DNA of 64,000 nucleotides from Zobellia barbeyronii (lineage in GTDB: Bacteria; Bacteroidota; Bacteroidia; Flavobacteriales; Flavobacteriaceae): positions 248,001 through 312,000 of the forward strand of contig NZ_JACATN010000003.1 in NCBI RefSeq assembly GCF_018603515.1. Direction: 5' to 3'. Below, in pieces: positions 9,393 through 17,874 of the stretch (position 1 is its first letter; the number at the start of each line of letters is the position of its first letter). A program made the translations under genes and the position numbers. The notes below the pieces were generated by a model, which saw nothing but the letters and a program-made list of their open reading frames with translations, was not told where the DNA came from and made no database searches.

Positions 9393-10610
9393 TTATTTAG
9401 ATTTTTTAACTGAAACTGATAACGGACTAGACAAAGCCTGAGACTGTTGTTTCAACATATTTTCCCAGTCTTCCAAAGAACCTACTTGTCCACTTTTATC
9501 CCAAGCAAAACCTGCGTAGTACGTCAGTTTCTCTTGAGGCTTAGTTACGATTAAAAGATTACTCTGATCCACAGCATCGGATTTGTGGATTATAGCATTT
9601 TCCACTATTGCTGGGTCTATAACTATACCCTCACCTACTTTAGAACTATCTATAGTTTCCCAATGACGGAACCAACCTTCTTCTTTGTTCACAGCTCCTT
9701 CACCTTCGTTTTTATGCAACGTAATACCTACCGTGTAATTTGGCACCTCTTTATCTGAAGAAAGACTAATATCAAACTTGGAAAAATTGGAACCTAAATC
9801 TAGAGTTATACGTTTGGTCTCTTTTACTCCATATGCACTCCACGGAGCATAATCCAGTTCAAACACTGTGCGTAATGGACCTGCTGCCAAAGTTCTAGAT
9901 GCCGTGAAATTATTAGATACTAAAAGGCTATCATTATCCCAGATACCAATACCACCTGTTCCTCTACTGCTTCCTACGTGATACGGGTCGTAACCCTCAC
10001 CGTGGTCAATATGATAAGAACCTGATTTAATTGTATGTGCCTTATACCATTTGTTTATGATAGATTTATCGGTACGTTTTAGCCATAAATCTATTCCGCT
10101 AGAAAGTGTACTTCCTGAAACACCTGCCAACGCTTCTTTTTCTCCTGTAGGACCGTACGTTCTAAAAGCTACTTTATCATTCTCCCAGGTATAATCATCC
10201 GTTCTTTCTGGTACGAGACGTGAATATGCAATAACATCACTTTCTGCCGGTGCCTTTACGCTATCCACAAGAATAACATATTCGGAGGTGCTATTTGCGG
10301 GAACCTCAGCTTGAAAAAGTAATTCATCATTGGTGCCGTCCTGATCATTATCTACCCATTGCGTACGCAGGTATTCTTGACCACCTATTTTCTTTACTCG
10401 AATATTGCTTTCCGAGTTATTTTTTAAAACAGCGGATAAGTCGGCAGCGTTTGCGCCCACGACTTCAATTCTAGAAAAATTAAGGTCGTTTTTTACTTCT
10501 ACTGATACCGTTTCAATCTTAGTAGTAGATTCACAAGATGCCATCAAACAGATTGCTGTTAGATAAGCAAGGTTTAAAGGGTTAGTTAGGTTGATTTTCA
10601 TTGTTTTCAT
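9393..10610 (-). CDS. DUF4861-family lipoprotein
   Basis: A 405-residue protein with a lipoprotein signal (LMASC, Cys26; Met4 is an alternative start). The body matches DUF4861, notably the C-terminal LTYYAGFAWDKSGQVGSLEDWENML block and several beta-rich segments. DUF4861 proteins recur beside GH88/GH105 and lyases in uronate-targeting PULs; to my knowledge no reaction is firmly established. It lies 7 bp before the MFS gene, so expression is coupled with uptake. A beta-sandwich enzyme acting on oligosaccharides in the periplasm is plausible but unproven. Confidence 0.8.
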   Translation of the reverse strand: MKTMKINLTNPLNLAYLTAICLMASCESTTKIETVSVEVKNDLNFSRIEVVGANAADLSAVLKNNSESNIRVKKIGGQEYLRTQWVDNDQDGTNDELLFQAEVPANSTSEYVILVDSVKAPAESDVIAYSRLVPERTDDYTWENDKVAFRTYGPTGEKEALAGVSGSTLSSGIDLWLKRTDKSIINKWYKAHTIKSGSYHIDHGEGYDPYHVGSSRGTGGIGIWDNDSLLVSNNFTASRTLAAGPLRTVFELDYAPWSAYGVKETKRITLDLGSNFSKFDISLSSDKEVPNYTVGITLHKNEGEGAVNKEEGWFRHWETIDSSKVGEGIVIDPAIVENAIIHKSDAVDQSNLLIVTKPQEKLTYYAGFAWDKSGQVGSLEDWENMLKQQSQALSSPLSVSVKKSK

Positions 10611-10617
10611 TTTGTTG

Positions 10618-11373
10618 TTACTTCGCTATTTTCTCACTCTTTAGACTAAAGACTTTAAAGTTTTCTATGGTCATATGATTATTCACCGTTCTAAAGCCAA
10701 AATGGCCTGAAGTATAAGGGTTAGGGTCATAAAAATCAATTATACGTTCGCCATCTCTATAATATTGGACGATTCCATCGTATGCTATGATTTTAATCTT
10801 AGTGACTTTGTTAGCCTGAATAAGGTATTTTTTATCTGTAAAATCATGCTCTGGCAACAAAGGCCTTTCGCCATCGCCAGTATATCTACGAAAACGAGTT
10901 TTAGAATTGTCATGACCACCAACACCTATATAGTAAAGCCGAAGATTATCATAGTTGGAAAATTTACCACCACGCTTTTCTGAATTAACGAATAGGTCAT
11001 TAGGGTGCTCCATATCTTGAGCCATCCAAAAACAATTAAGATCTGATACACGGTCTTGCGGGCCATCTTCACCAATAACACAAGCGTCATATGTTATCAT
11101 AAGCGGACCTTCAAATTTTTTAGTGAGCCAAATAGTACAACCGGCAACATCTGTGATTTCTAACTTTCCATCTTTTACTTGGGCGGTACCTTCGGGCATC
11201 TGCTCTACCTTCCAGTTTTCAAGACCCAGTTGAAAAGAATCTAGATAAACTAGTGTGGTACTTGCCGTAAGCGTATCATTAATCTTTACAGTTTCCTCCT
11301 GTGCACTTGCTATCATGGAAACTGACATTAGGATGAAACTCGCTACTATTTTACTTTTTATCTTTTTTATCAT
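10618..11373 (-). CDS. Secreted jelly-roll protein, DUF6250-like
   Basis: A 251-residue protein with a signal peptide (to about residue 24, ASAQ). The rest reads as one beta-sandwich domain: LENWKVEQMPEGTAQVKDGK, CTIWLTKKF, LNCFWMA, GHFGFRTVNNHMTIENFKVF. This is the concanavalin-like/DUF6250 pattern seen in flavobacterial PULs. It could be a lyase, hydrolase or binding module; no catalytic residues can be named. Eight bp separate it from DUF4861, and a related-fold DUF1080 protein precedes it, so two jelly-roll proteins are made together. Confidence 0.65.
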   Translation of the reverse strand: MIKKIKSKIVASFILMSVSMIASAQEETVKINDTLTASTTLVYLDSFQLGLENWKVEQMPEGTAQVKDGKLEITDVAGCTIWLTKKFEGPLMITYDACVIGEDGPQDRVSDLNCFWMAQDMEHPNDLFVNSEKRGGKFSNYDNLRLYYIGVGGHDNSKTRFRRYTGDGERPLLPEHDFTDKKYLIQANKVTKIKIIAYDGIVQYYRDGERIIDFYDPNPYTSGHFGFRTVNNHMTIENFKVFSLKSEKIAK

Positions 11374-11440
11374 ACTATTTGCTATAAGCCTAACTTATTT
11401 TAAGGCTTCTTCCTCATTCAACTTATCTAATTCTTAAATT

Positions 11441-12265
11441 TTATTTTTTTAAGAATTTCTTCATCGCAATTGACTTATCTAATTCCTTTATCTTGATGTT
11501 TCTATAAAATATTTCGGCTGTTTCAGATTGAAATCCTATTATCCCCTCACTAACAGAAAGGTTTGTGCCCATATTTACAATCTTTCCGTTTAGCTTGTGA
11601 ATAGTATATTCATCTCCCATCACAATTATCTCACACTTATTCCATTCGTCATTTAAAGCATTGAATTCCGCCTCTTTAGAAGCATGAAGTTCATTTTTAC
11701 TTTGTTCTTTTTTCTTCCCTCCATTCTTTGGAGTACTAAAAGTTTCGCCATCTGCAGAGTACCAATCTAGAGTTGTGCCTGCAGCCCAAAAATCTCCTGT
11801 GTGGTTTCTTTCCGTTAAATGGTTATACCGTACTTGATATTCAATGCCCTTAGGCCATACGCTATCATCAAATACGTGGTAATAACAACCGGCATCATAC
11901 TGCCACTGATCAAAATTGTTCGTTATTTTCTCACCCCACTTATATTCAAATCTAAGAATATATTTACTATATTTTTTATCGGTATAAAATAGGCCATGCG
12001 TGCCATTATCACCTGTATTAAGATTTAAACTATCTGGAGAATCTTTAAAAACATGTACAATTCCATCTTCAATAGCGTACACTTTTTTCGCCATCTCCTC
12101 ATCTCCATTTCTCAACTTAAGATGCCATCCATTCCAATCCTTACCATTAAAAAGGTCTACAAAACCTTTATCGCTAGATTTCTGAGCTTGCAGGTTGCCA
12201 AAGCTAATTGCACAAACTAAAGTAGCAATAAGATATAACTGAAAAGAGTTTTTTTGATTTTTCAT
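11441..12265 (-). CDS. DUF1080 (3-keto-disaccharide hydrolase-type) secreted protein
   Basis: A 274-residue protein with a signal peptide (about 1-27) and a DUF1080 domain: FVDLFNGKDWNGWH at the start, ILRFEYKWG, GIEYQVRYNH, and the C-terminal IIGFQSETAEIFYRNIKIKEL. DUF1080 is a LamG-like fold; some members hydrolyse 3-keto-glycosides, others are uncharacterised. It is separated from the sulfatase remnant by 83 bp and from the DUF6250-like gene by 67 bp. No 3-dehydrogenase (Gfo/Idh or GMC) partner is visible nearby, so the 3-keto route is not supported here. Confidence 0.85.
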   Translation of the reverse strand: MKNQKNSFQLYLIATLVCAISFGNLQAQKSSDKGFVDLFNGKDWNGWHLKLRNGDEEMAKKVYAIEDGIVHVFKDSPDSLNLNTGDNGTHGLFYTDKKYSKYILRFEYKWGEKITNNFDQWQYDAGCYYHVFDDSVWPKGIEYQVRYNHLTERNHTGDFWAAGTTLDWYSADGETFSTPKNGGKKKEQSKNELHASKEAEFNALNDEWNKCEIIVMGDEYTIHKLNGKIVNMGTNLSVSEGIIGFQSETAEIFYRNIKIKELDKSIAMKKFLKK

Positions 12266-12348
12266 TTTCTAATATTCTCGTTGTTTGGTTATTTATATTC
12301 TATTTCTACTGCGTTGCATTCCCTCTACAGTCTTTCTAGACTTACAAA

Positions 12349-12861
12349 TTATGTCTCAATAATTTCTTCCAGTAATGCAATGGGTTCATGAAAAATTACC
12401 TGCAAGTAAAACGGATTATCATTATCTTTTTTGTCTAACCAACTAAAAGCTTTATCCACTACAATCTGACAACTGAAGCCTTCTATTGGACCCACATTCT
12501 CCCCATTTCTGACGAATTTTTTGAGATTTTCATGACTAGGCGACGCATTGGTATGCGTAGCGAACCAATAATCGAATCCAAAATAATCTGGCTGCGGTTG
12601 GGCACGGTTATTAAAAAGTGAACCGCATTGCCATTTACCCACCAATGCCGTTGAATAGCCAACAGTTTTTAAACGCTCAGGTATGGTTTCTTCTCTTTTT
12701 TGCAAATTCACCAAATGACGTAAATCTTGACTCTTTTTAAGACCAGGTATAAAATCATAGATACCTGCTTTATTAGGTTGAGAAGGTTCTTTCCCATCCT
12801 GTGCTCCAGCAGACATAACTGACACAATCAGTACCACAAAGGAGAAAATACGAAAGGTCAT
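12349..12861 (-). pseudogene. Remnant of an S1 sulfatase lacking the active site
   Basis: This 170-codon reading frame has an intact signal peptide and the linker that normally precedes a sulfatase domain (ends in SQPN). It then jumps directly to KAGIYDFIPG, the segment that normally follows the formylglycine region. The DD metal site and CxPSR motif, about 65-70 residues, are missing without a frameshift. The middle is well conserved (TALVGKWQCG, DYFGFDYWFATHTNASPSH, GFSCQIVVDKAFSWL) and it stops just after FHEPI, so the C-terminal half is also lost. It cannot be a working sulfatase. It still leads TU3, so its start region may persist because it carries the promoter. Confidence 0.85.
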
Positions 12862-12920
12862 TTCACTTAAAGTTTATGAAGTTATAATTCAATCGCAATG
12901 TAATTCTAGTGATAGAAATA

Positions 12921-12984
12921 GCATATAAATTATATGCCCTATACTATAACTCATGATTCTTTTCCCTAAAAATAGGGGTTACAC
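12921..12984 (-). promoter_or_regulatory. Candidate promoter/operator element of TU3
   Basis: The 291-bp gap before TU3 holds a perfect palindrome at 12921-12937 (GCATATA-AAT-TATATGC) continuing into GCCC. An ATAGGGGTTACAC box lies at 12972-12984. A similar AAATTAT core and ATAGGGGTAA box occur upstream of TU1 with almost the same spacing (45 versus 44 bp), and the AT core with GCCC recurs upstream of TU2. This looks like a shared regulator site for the PUL. The binding protein is unknown, with the hybrid sensor at 36881 the first candidate. Confidence 0.45.
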
Positions 12985-13152
12985 AAGGGTTTGATATTCT
13001 TAAGGAGTTTAGTTCTATACCCAAAAGCAACGTTTCTGCATAAAACTAACCTTTTATTTTTGCTTAACTATCATGTACTCTCGTGGTTCAGGCAATAAAA
13101 GTATTACTCCAAACCCTATAAATACACGTAAATATTTTATTAAGAAAATCTA

Positions 13153-14376
13153 TCAATGCCATGTAATTTTCGCCTTCCTTGCCTCCGTATCTACCCAAAC
13201 ACTTGCATGTTCAAATTCACGTGTGAATATCCATCCATCTGGCTTTACGCGCTTAAAGACACCTGTTGGCTTCCCTAATGGTTTTTGTAATGAAGGGTAA
13301 TCTACCAGATTGCCATCTTCCAGGTTCCAACCCCAATTCCACTGAAAATACGAATAAGGTTGAGCGCCGATAAGGTAACAGGCTTGATGAAATTCTAATT
13401 GATCATGAGACCTTTTCTCTATTCCATCGGTCTTTGTTGCTCCCGTCGTAATATCATTTTTTCCTTTTCCTTTAGCACCAAAACGATAGATTGAAATTTT
13501 ACCGGCCTCTGCAATGCGGGCCATATCTCCCCATTCTTTAAGTAGGTTTTCTTTATTGGTGACAGTAGCGTTATAATGCTCAAACATAAAAGCATCGCAA
13601 TGAGGAAAAACCTCTTTTGTTCTGGCGGCATTGTTACCAATCAATATTTTATCTGGCCCCAATTGTTCTTTGAGCGCAGCCATCATCTCACCTTTGGCTT
13701 TTGCTAATTCCGCTATATCATCAACATGATAATCTGCATTTTCGTCCACGTTCATACGATCTATAAAAATACCGTCAGCACCCGAAATTTTAACGCCTTC
13801 TATAGCTGATGCCACCCACCACTCACGAAATTCAGGGTTTAATGCATCAAAATAGTACGAAAATGCCGGTCCTCTTGTTTTTTCCAAGAGTTTTCCAGTC
13901 TTTGGGTCACGTGCCAAAAATTTGGTCAATTCTTCGTTTTTCGCAATGCCATCCGGTGTAAATTCTTTATTAAAACGTGGAAAGGGCCATGCCACATAAG
14001 AATTGTAGTAGAACAACACTTTGATCTCAGGCTCAACTTCATGAAATGCTTCCACCTCGTGCTTTGTCCCCAATACCTGGTCACCAAGCAAATTGTATGC
14101 GTGAGATTTCTCCATACAGATAAAATCTGTTCTATCTGAAATAAATTGAATCTCTTCAGGCTCCAATACACGATCAATATCACCAAAATGATAGTACATC
14201 GGGGTCGTTTCCCAATTGAATTTTGGGAAATAGGACTGTGCATTAAAGCTAGAACCATCACTTGTAAGTAATGATGGTTGTTGCTGTCCGTAAGCGCATA
14301 AACTTACTGCAATCAAGCAGAAAATTGTGCTAAATGTTTTTACTGATGGCATTTTAAATAGTATGTTATTTTTCAT
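13153..14376 (-). CDS. Putative glycoside hydrolase, GHL15-like TIM barrel
   Basis: A 407-residue protein with a signal peptide (about 1-30; Met9 is an alternative start). It looks like the hypothetical glycosyl hydrolase family 15 (GHL15) TIM barrel: YYHFGDIDRVLEPEEIQFIS, IKVLFYYNSYVAW, YFDALNPEFREWW, GADGIFIDRM (Asp likely active-site) and DKILIGNNA. The substrate is unknown. It lies 10 bp after the lyase at 14387 and closes TU2, so it likely acts on lyase products or on a backbone linkage the lyase cannot cut. Confidence 0.7.
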   Translation of the reverse strand: MKNNILFKMPSVKTFSTIFCLIAVSLCAYGQQQPSLLTSDGSSFNAQSYFPKFNWETTPMYYHFGDIDRVLEPEEIQFISDRTDFICMEKSHAYNLLGDQVLGTKHEVEAFHEVEPEIKVLFYYNSYVAWPFPRFNKEFTPDGIAKNEELTKFLARDPKTGKLLEKTRGPAFSYYFDALNPEFREWWVASAIEGVKISGADGIFIDRMNVDENADYHVDDIAELAKAKGEMMAALKEQLGPDKILIGNNAARTKEVFPHCDAFMFEHYNATVTNKENLLKEWGDMARIAEAGKISIYRFGAKGKGKNDITTGATKTDGIEKRSHDQLEFHQACYLIGAQPYSYFQWNWGWNLEDGNLVDYPSLQKPLGKPTGVFKRVKPDGWIFTREFEHASVWVDTEARKAKITWH

Positions 14377-14386
14377 CTTTAATAGT

Positions 14387-17197
14387 TTATTCTATTTCAA
14401 TTTTTCGTAATGTTCCAGCGTCAAATTTCTTTTTTGAATTTTTATAAGTAATAGTAATAGAAACTTCATTATTTAAGAGCAACTCACCTTGTTTTGACTC
14501 CAATACCACATTACCCATTTCAGAAGTTATGATAGTATGGCCTTTGGCCGAAACTTCTTTTCCGTTGCCTATAAAAACTACCCAATCTCCGTTCTCTTCA
14601 TTCCCAAATAAAGTATAGGTAGCGTCACTAGACATTGCTTTATAGTTTGCTTTTTGATGATTAGCCGATGAAAACACGAAATCTTCACGACCGGATTTAT
14701 GTAGGATATTCAACCCAACAAATTCATTATTCCCGTTTTCATCTTCAAAGCCTGAAATCTTTTCTATGCTTTTTCCTTCGGCAGAAGTAAAAGGTTCATA
14801 GACCGAAACGAAAGGTTTTTCCCATGCAGCCCCGTGTTGTCTTGCGGCAAAGGTTAAATAAGGTTCTTTATCTACTTTATAAGGTATACCGTGATTGCCT
14901 CTAAATGCTTTGTTCGGCGGAGATTTTATGGAGAATACCTCACGCCCTACTGTGCCTTTCATCCAAAGGTTCATAAAAACATCATCCTCACCCTCGGGCA
15001 TGTCTATTTTCCATTCAGCTTGGTAATCGTCTTCTAGCTTTACCGATTTTTTATCCCACATATAATCCAAGGCATAAAGGTGGCCGCCAGCAAATGCCAT
15101 TTCCTCACTTTCTGTTAGCTTCAGTGAATTTCCATCAGCATCCATTACACGCATACTTTGTCCTAGATTATGATAATAGTAATCATGAAATTTATCACCT
15201 TTACGCTGTTTTTTAGAGCGAAATACATCAACATAATAACCCGCAGTTTCACCTGTTTTTACAATACTTACCAATCTGCTTTGATCACTCTGCGTTTCGG
15301 GTTCTAAAAAGTAAACATCAGAGTAAGTGATGTCTTCATAAAAGCCTTCTTTCTGTTCGGATTTTGGATATTCACCCAAGACATCAAAAGCATGGTAACT
15401 TAACATTTCTGTATACGAAGAAGCTCCGTCTACCATAACCGTATTGTGTGCAGGAAACTGCGAGTAATACTCCAAATAAATAGGTTGCAAATAGCCCGCT
15501 CCTTTTCCTGGGTCTGCTCCTTGAACAAATCCCTTTCCATACAATTCCATATTAATACCATTGGCATGCATATGGTTTCCTAGAGAACCGTTCAAAGAAA
15601 CCATTAGTCCATCTTTACCTTTTCCCATACGCTGCACATGCCAACTAACACTTGGAGCATTAAAAGTTTGGGTGATATAATCTTCTATGTTGTGTTCTTT
15701 ATAGTTTTGATTTAACACTAAAGGTTTACTTGCAAAAAAAGAAGATATTCCTTTAGAATGTCTTTTTCTGTTTTGAGCAGATTCCTCTTTATCCTTAGCA
15801 AATAATCTATACAAACCTGTAAACTCTTTTTCTAAATCTTTGTCCCCATTTTTCTGAGCAATACGAATCATATCTTCTATTGCCTCTGTACTTATTGGCC
15901 CGTAGTTTGAATCTCCAAAAGCTACAATCTGATTGTTTGGAAATAAATACTGTGGCATCATTTTCACCGCTTTACTCATTACAGGGGTATACGGAAGAAT
16001 GTTATGATCAAATGTGTTATCGAAATCACGAATAAATTCGGTAAGACTACTTGTTACCCCAAGTGAATAACTAGGACATTCGTTCCAAACCCCATTACTT
16101 TCATCATAGCCGTAATCAATAAACTTTGATAGCGACCACTGCCTAGCGGAAGTAACATTTAAGATGTAATTAATATAATACTCGCGACCTTTTTTATCCT
16201 CATAGTTTTCATCGTCTTGTAATACCATGGCTGCTTTTAAGATGATGTTGGCTTGATGAAGGTTCCAATTATTTTGCGGTACACCATTTTTTATAACTAG
16301 GTCTGTCCAACGTTTTATAGTTGCATCATACATAGCAATATGCTCCGGATGGTTTGCTTCTATGTACGGATGTAAAAAATCATAAAGTATGGCTATTTCA
16401 CGAAGAATACCTTCGTGTATTACTTGAAAGTTGGTAAAACCAACCAGTGTTTGAATATGTCCGTTTAGCAAATCAATAGGTTCCCCACGGTAAGACATAC
16501 CTTGCATATAGGTATGGAAAACATCATAGGAAAACTTTGCGAAATGCTCGTCATTTTCAAGCCAATATAAAAATGCTGCATCTCTTGCCAATCCAGTAAT
16601 CTCATCATTGATAGAGTTTATAATTCTACCTGTTTTCGATTGCTCTACCCACTCAAACGGCTGACCTTCTTTACTCTTATTTGGTAAATACAAACCACGG
16701 GGGTCGTCCATATAGGGCAAAATATCTTCTAACTTTGGTTTTCCATAAAGCGTAGTATAATCACGCGAACCAGAAAAACGCACCGTAGGCACAGGAGCCT
16801 CACCATCTGCATGAGAATAATCCTGACCATTTATATAAACATTGGTTGCTTTTGTTTTCCAGTACATTTGCAAACGAGATACCATCCATTCCGGATCCTT
16901 AACATGACGCTCTACATGTTCGTCTACCTCACCATGCAATCCCGCTAAAACGTCTTTTGCCCATGCTTCTTTTTTGATGGTTTCCTGAAGGTCTTTCTTT
17001 TCAGAATTGGTGATGTACAATCGTGGGTAACCTTGTTCTAAATTTTTCGGTAACGGTATATCTGCTGAGTTCTGAGCTGATATATAAGTGGTGAACAAAC
17101 AGAAACCAACTACCAAAGTAAATGTTCTGATGACAATTATTGATATTCTACTGTTTCTTGTCAACATTTTGGTCTCTTTCTGTATATAATTATTCAT
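14387..17197 (-). CDS. Heparinase II/III-type polysaccharide lyase (paralogue 1)
   Basis: A 936-residue secreted protein with an N-terminal alpha/alpha toroid (about 60-450) and a beta-sandwich heparinase II/III domain. Conserved points include NNWNLHQ (309-315), ECPSYS (373-378), NHMHANGINMELYG (541-554) and EYYSQFPAHNTVMVDG (576-591), the usual His/Tyr-bearing motifs of these lyases. Such enzymes cleave at uronic acids by beta-elimination, fitting GH88, KduI and KduD here. The PL family (PL40/PL37-like or new) cannot be fixed by eye. Its ATG follows directly on the stop codon of the upstream gene. Met12 is an alternative start just before the signal peptide. Confidence 0.85.
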   Translation of the reverse strand: MNNYIQKETKMLTRNSRISIIVIRTFTLVVGFCLFTTYISAQNSADIPLPKNLEQGYPRLYITNSEKKDLQETIKKEAWAKDVLAGLHGEVDEHVERHVKDPEWMVSRLQMYWKTKATNVYINGQDYSHADGEAPVPTVRFSGSRDYTTLYGKPKLEDILPYMDDPRGLYLPNKSKEGQPFEWVEQSKTGRIINSINDEITGLARDAAFLYWLENDEHFAKFSYDVFHTYMQGMSYRGEPIDLLNGHIQTLVGFTNFQVIHEGILREIAILYDFLHPYIEANHPEHIAMYDATIKRWTDLVIKNGVPQNNWNLHQANIILKAAMVLQDDENYEDKKGREYYINYILNVTSARQWSLSKFIDYGYDESNGVWNECPSYSLGVTSSLTEFIRDFDNTFDHNILPYTPVMSKAVKMMPQYLFPNNQIVAFGDSNYGPISTEAIEDMIRIAQKNGDKDLEKEFTGLYRLFAKDKEESAQNRKRHSKGISSFFASKPLVLNQNYKEHNIEDYITQTFNAPSVSWHVQRMGKGKDGLMVSLNGSLGNHMHANGINMELYGKGFVQGADPGKGAGYLQPIYLEYYSQFPAHNTVMVDGASSYTEMLSYHAFDVLGEYPKSEQKEGFYEDITYSDVYFLEPETQSDQSRLVSIVKTGETAGYYVDVFRSKKQRKGDKFHDYYYHNLGQSMRVMDADGNSLKLTESEEMAFAGGHLYALDYMWDKKSVKLEDDYQAEWKIDMPEGEDDVFMNLWMKGTVGREVFSIKSPPNKAFRGNHGIPYKVDKEPYLTFAARQHGAAWEKPFVSVYEPFTSAEGKSIEKISGFEDENGNNEFVGLNILHKSGREDFVFSSANHQKANYKAMSSDATYTLFGNEENGDWVVFIGNGKEVSAKGHTIITSEMGNVVLESKQGELLLNNEVSITITYKNSKKKFDAGTLRKIEIE

Positions 17198-17575
17198 CTA
17201 TAATGGTGTATAGGTAATAGTTAATTTCCCTTCTTTATTCGCTAAACGATAAATACTGTGCGTAATTGGCACTTCAGGTTTTGTGTTCAGTAATCCATTC
17301 GCTTTTACTAAGTAATAATGACCTGATTCAGAGTTTGCAATTGCAGCCCAATACGTTCTATCCGATAATTTTGGAGCAGGTCGAAAAGCCTCTTTTGGCA
17401 GTACCTTTTTAAGCATTTCTATTTGTTCAGAAGACGGATAGATAATATCACTATCTGCCAATTTTAGATAAGTTGACATATCTAAATACCCAGAAGAAGT
17501 TTGCCCTAAAACATCTTGATTGAGAATAACAATCACCGTAAAGCAACATATAAATTGAAGTATTTTTTTCATCAT
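17198..17575 (-). CDS. Small secreted protein of unknown function
   Basis: A 125-residue protein with a clear signal peptide (cleavage near VLGQ, residue 25). The ~100-residue mature part has no domain I recognise; notable segments are YPSSEQIEMLKKVLPKEAFRPAPKLSDRTYW and GHYYLVKANGLL. It is first in TU2 and abuts the lyase gene with no spacing (stop and ATG adjacent), which suggests translational coupling and a joint role. It may be a binding protein or accessory subunit for the lyase; this is inference. Confidence 0.7.
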   Translation of the reverse strand: MMKKILQFICCFTVIVILNQDVLGQTSSGYLDMSTYLKLADSDIIYPSSEQIEMLKKVLPKEAFRPAPKLSDRTYWAAIANSESGHYYLVKANGLLNTKPEVPITHSIYRLANKEGKLTITYTPL

Positions 17576-17639
17576 ATAGAATTAAGTATTGCCCCTGCCT
17601 AAGGGGACAAACTATAATATTGTTGATGGTTAAAAAAAA

Positions 17640-17681
17640 AGCCAAGAACCAATTACATTACAATGTTATCGGTTCTTGGCT
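17640..17681 (-). terminator. Rho-independent terminator of TU1
   Basis: A perfect 11-bp stem (AGCCAAGAACC at 17640-17650 with GGTTCTTGGCT at 17671-17681) is followed on the minus strand by nine T residues. It lies about 190 bp after the stop of the GH29-SGNH gene and ahead of TU2, so it separates two enzyme units of the PUL. Confidence 0.85.
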
Positions 17682-17712
17682 ATATATAATATAATATAGT
17701 GTTCAGGACATA

Positions 17713-17759
17713 TAAATTATAGCCCATTACCTGTATAATGGACTATAAAGAGGTTATTC
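17713..17759 (-). promoter_or_regulatory. Imperfect palindrome upstream of TU2, candidate operator
   Basis: TATAGCCCATTA (17718-17729) and TAATGGACTATA (17736-17747) form a 12-bp inverted repeat with one mismatch and a 6-bp centre, 143 bp upstream of the TU2 start. The left part, ATAAATTATAGCCC, resembles the element at 12921 before TU3. An AAAGAGGTTATTC stretch (17747-17759) weakly resembles the AGGGGTTACAC box there, about one helical turn closer. No T-run follows, so this is more likely an operator than a terminator. Confidence 0.4.
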
Positions 17760-17874
17760 AAAATAAAAATCGGTTATTATTCTTCTCAAAATTCCAATGA
17801 TTTTTATACATCTATTTTTTATATGACAGCGATTTTATATTTGCTTCTGCAAAATAATACTGAATTGTATACTT

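Noticed and set aside
13926-14261. 111-codon minus-strand frame inside the GHL15-like gene
   Set aside because: Same strand but different frame within a well-supported gene; no start context or homology pattern.
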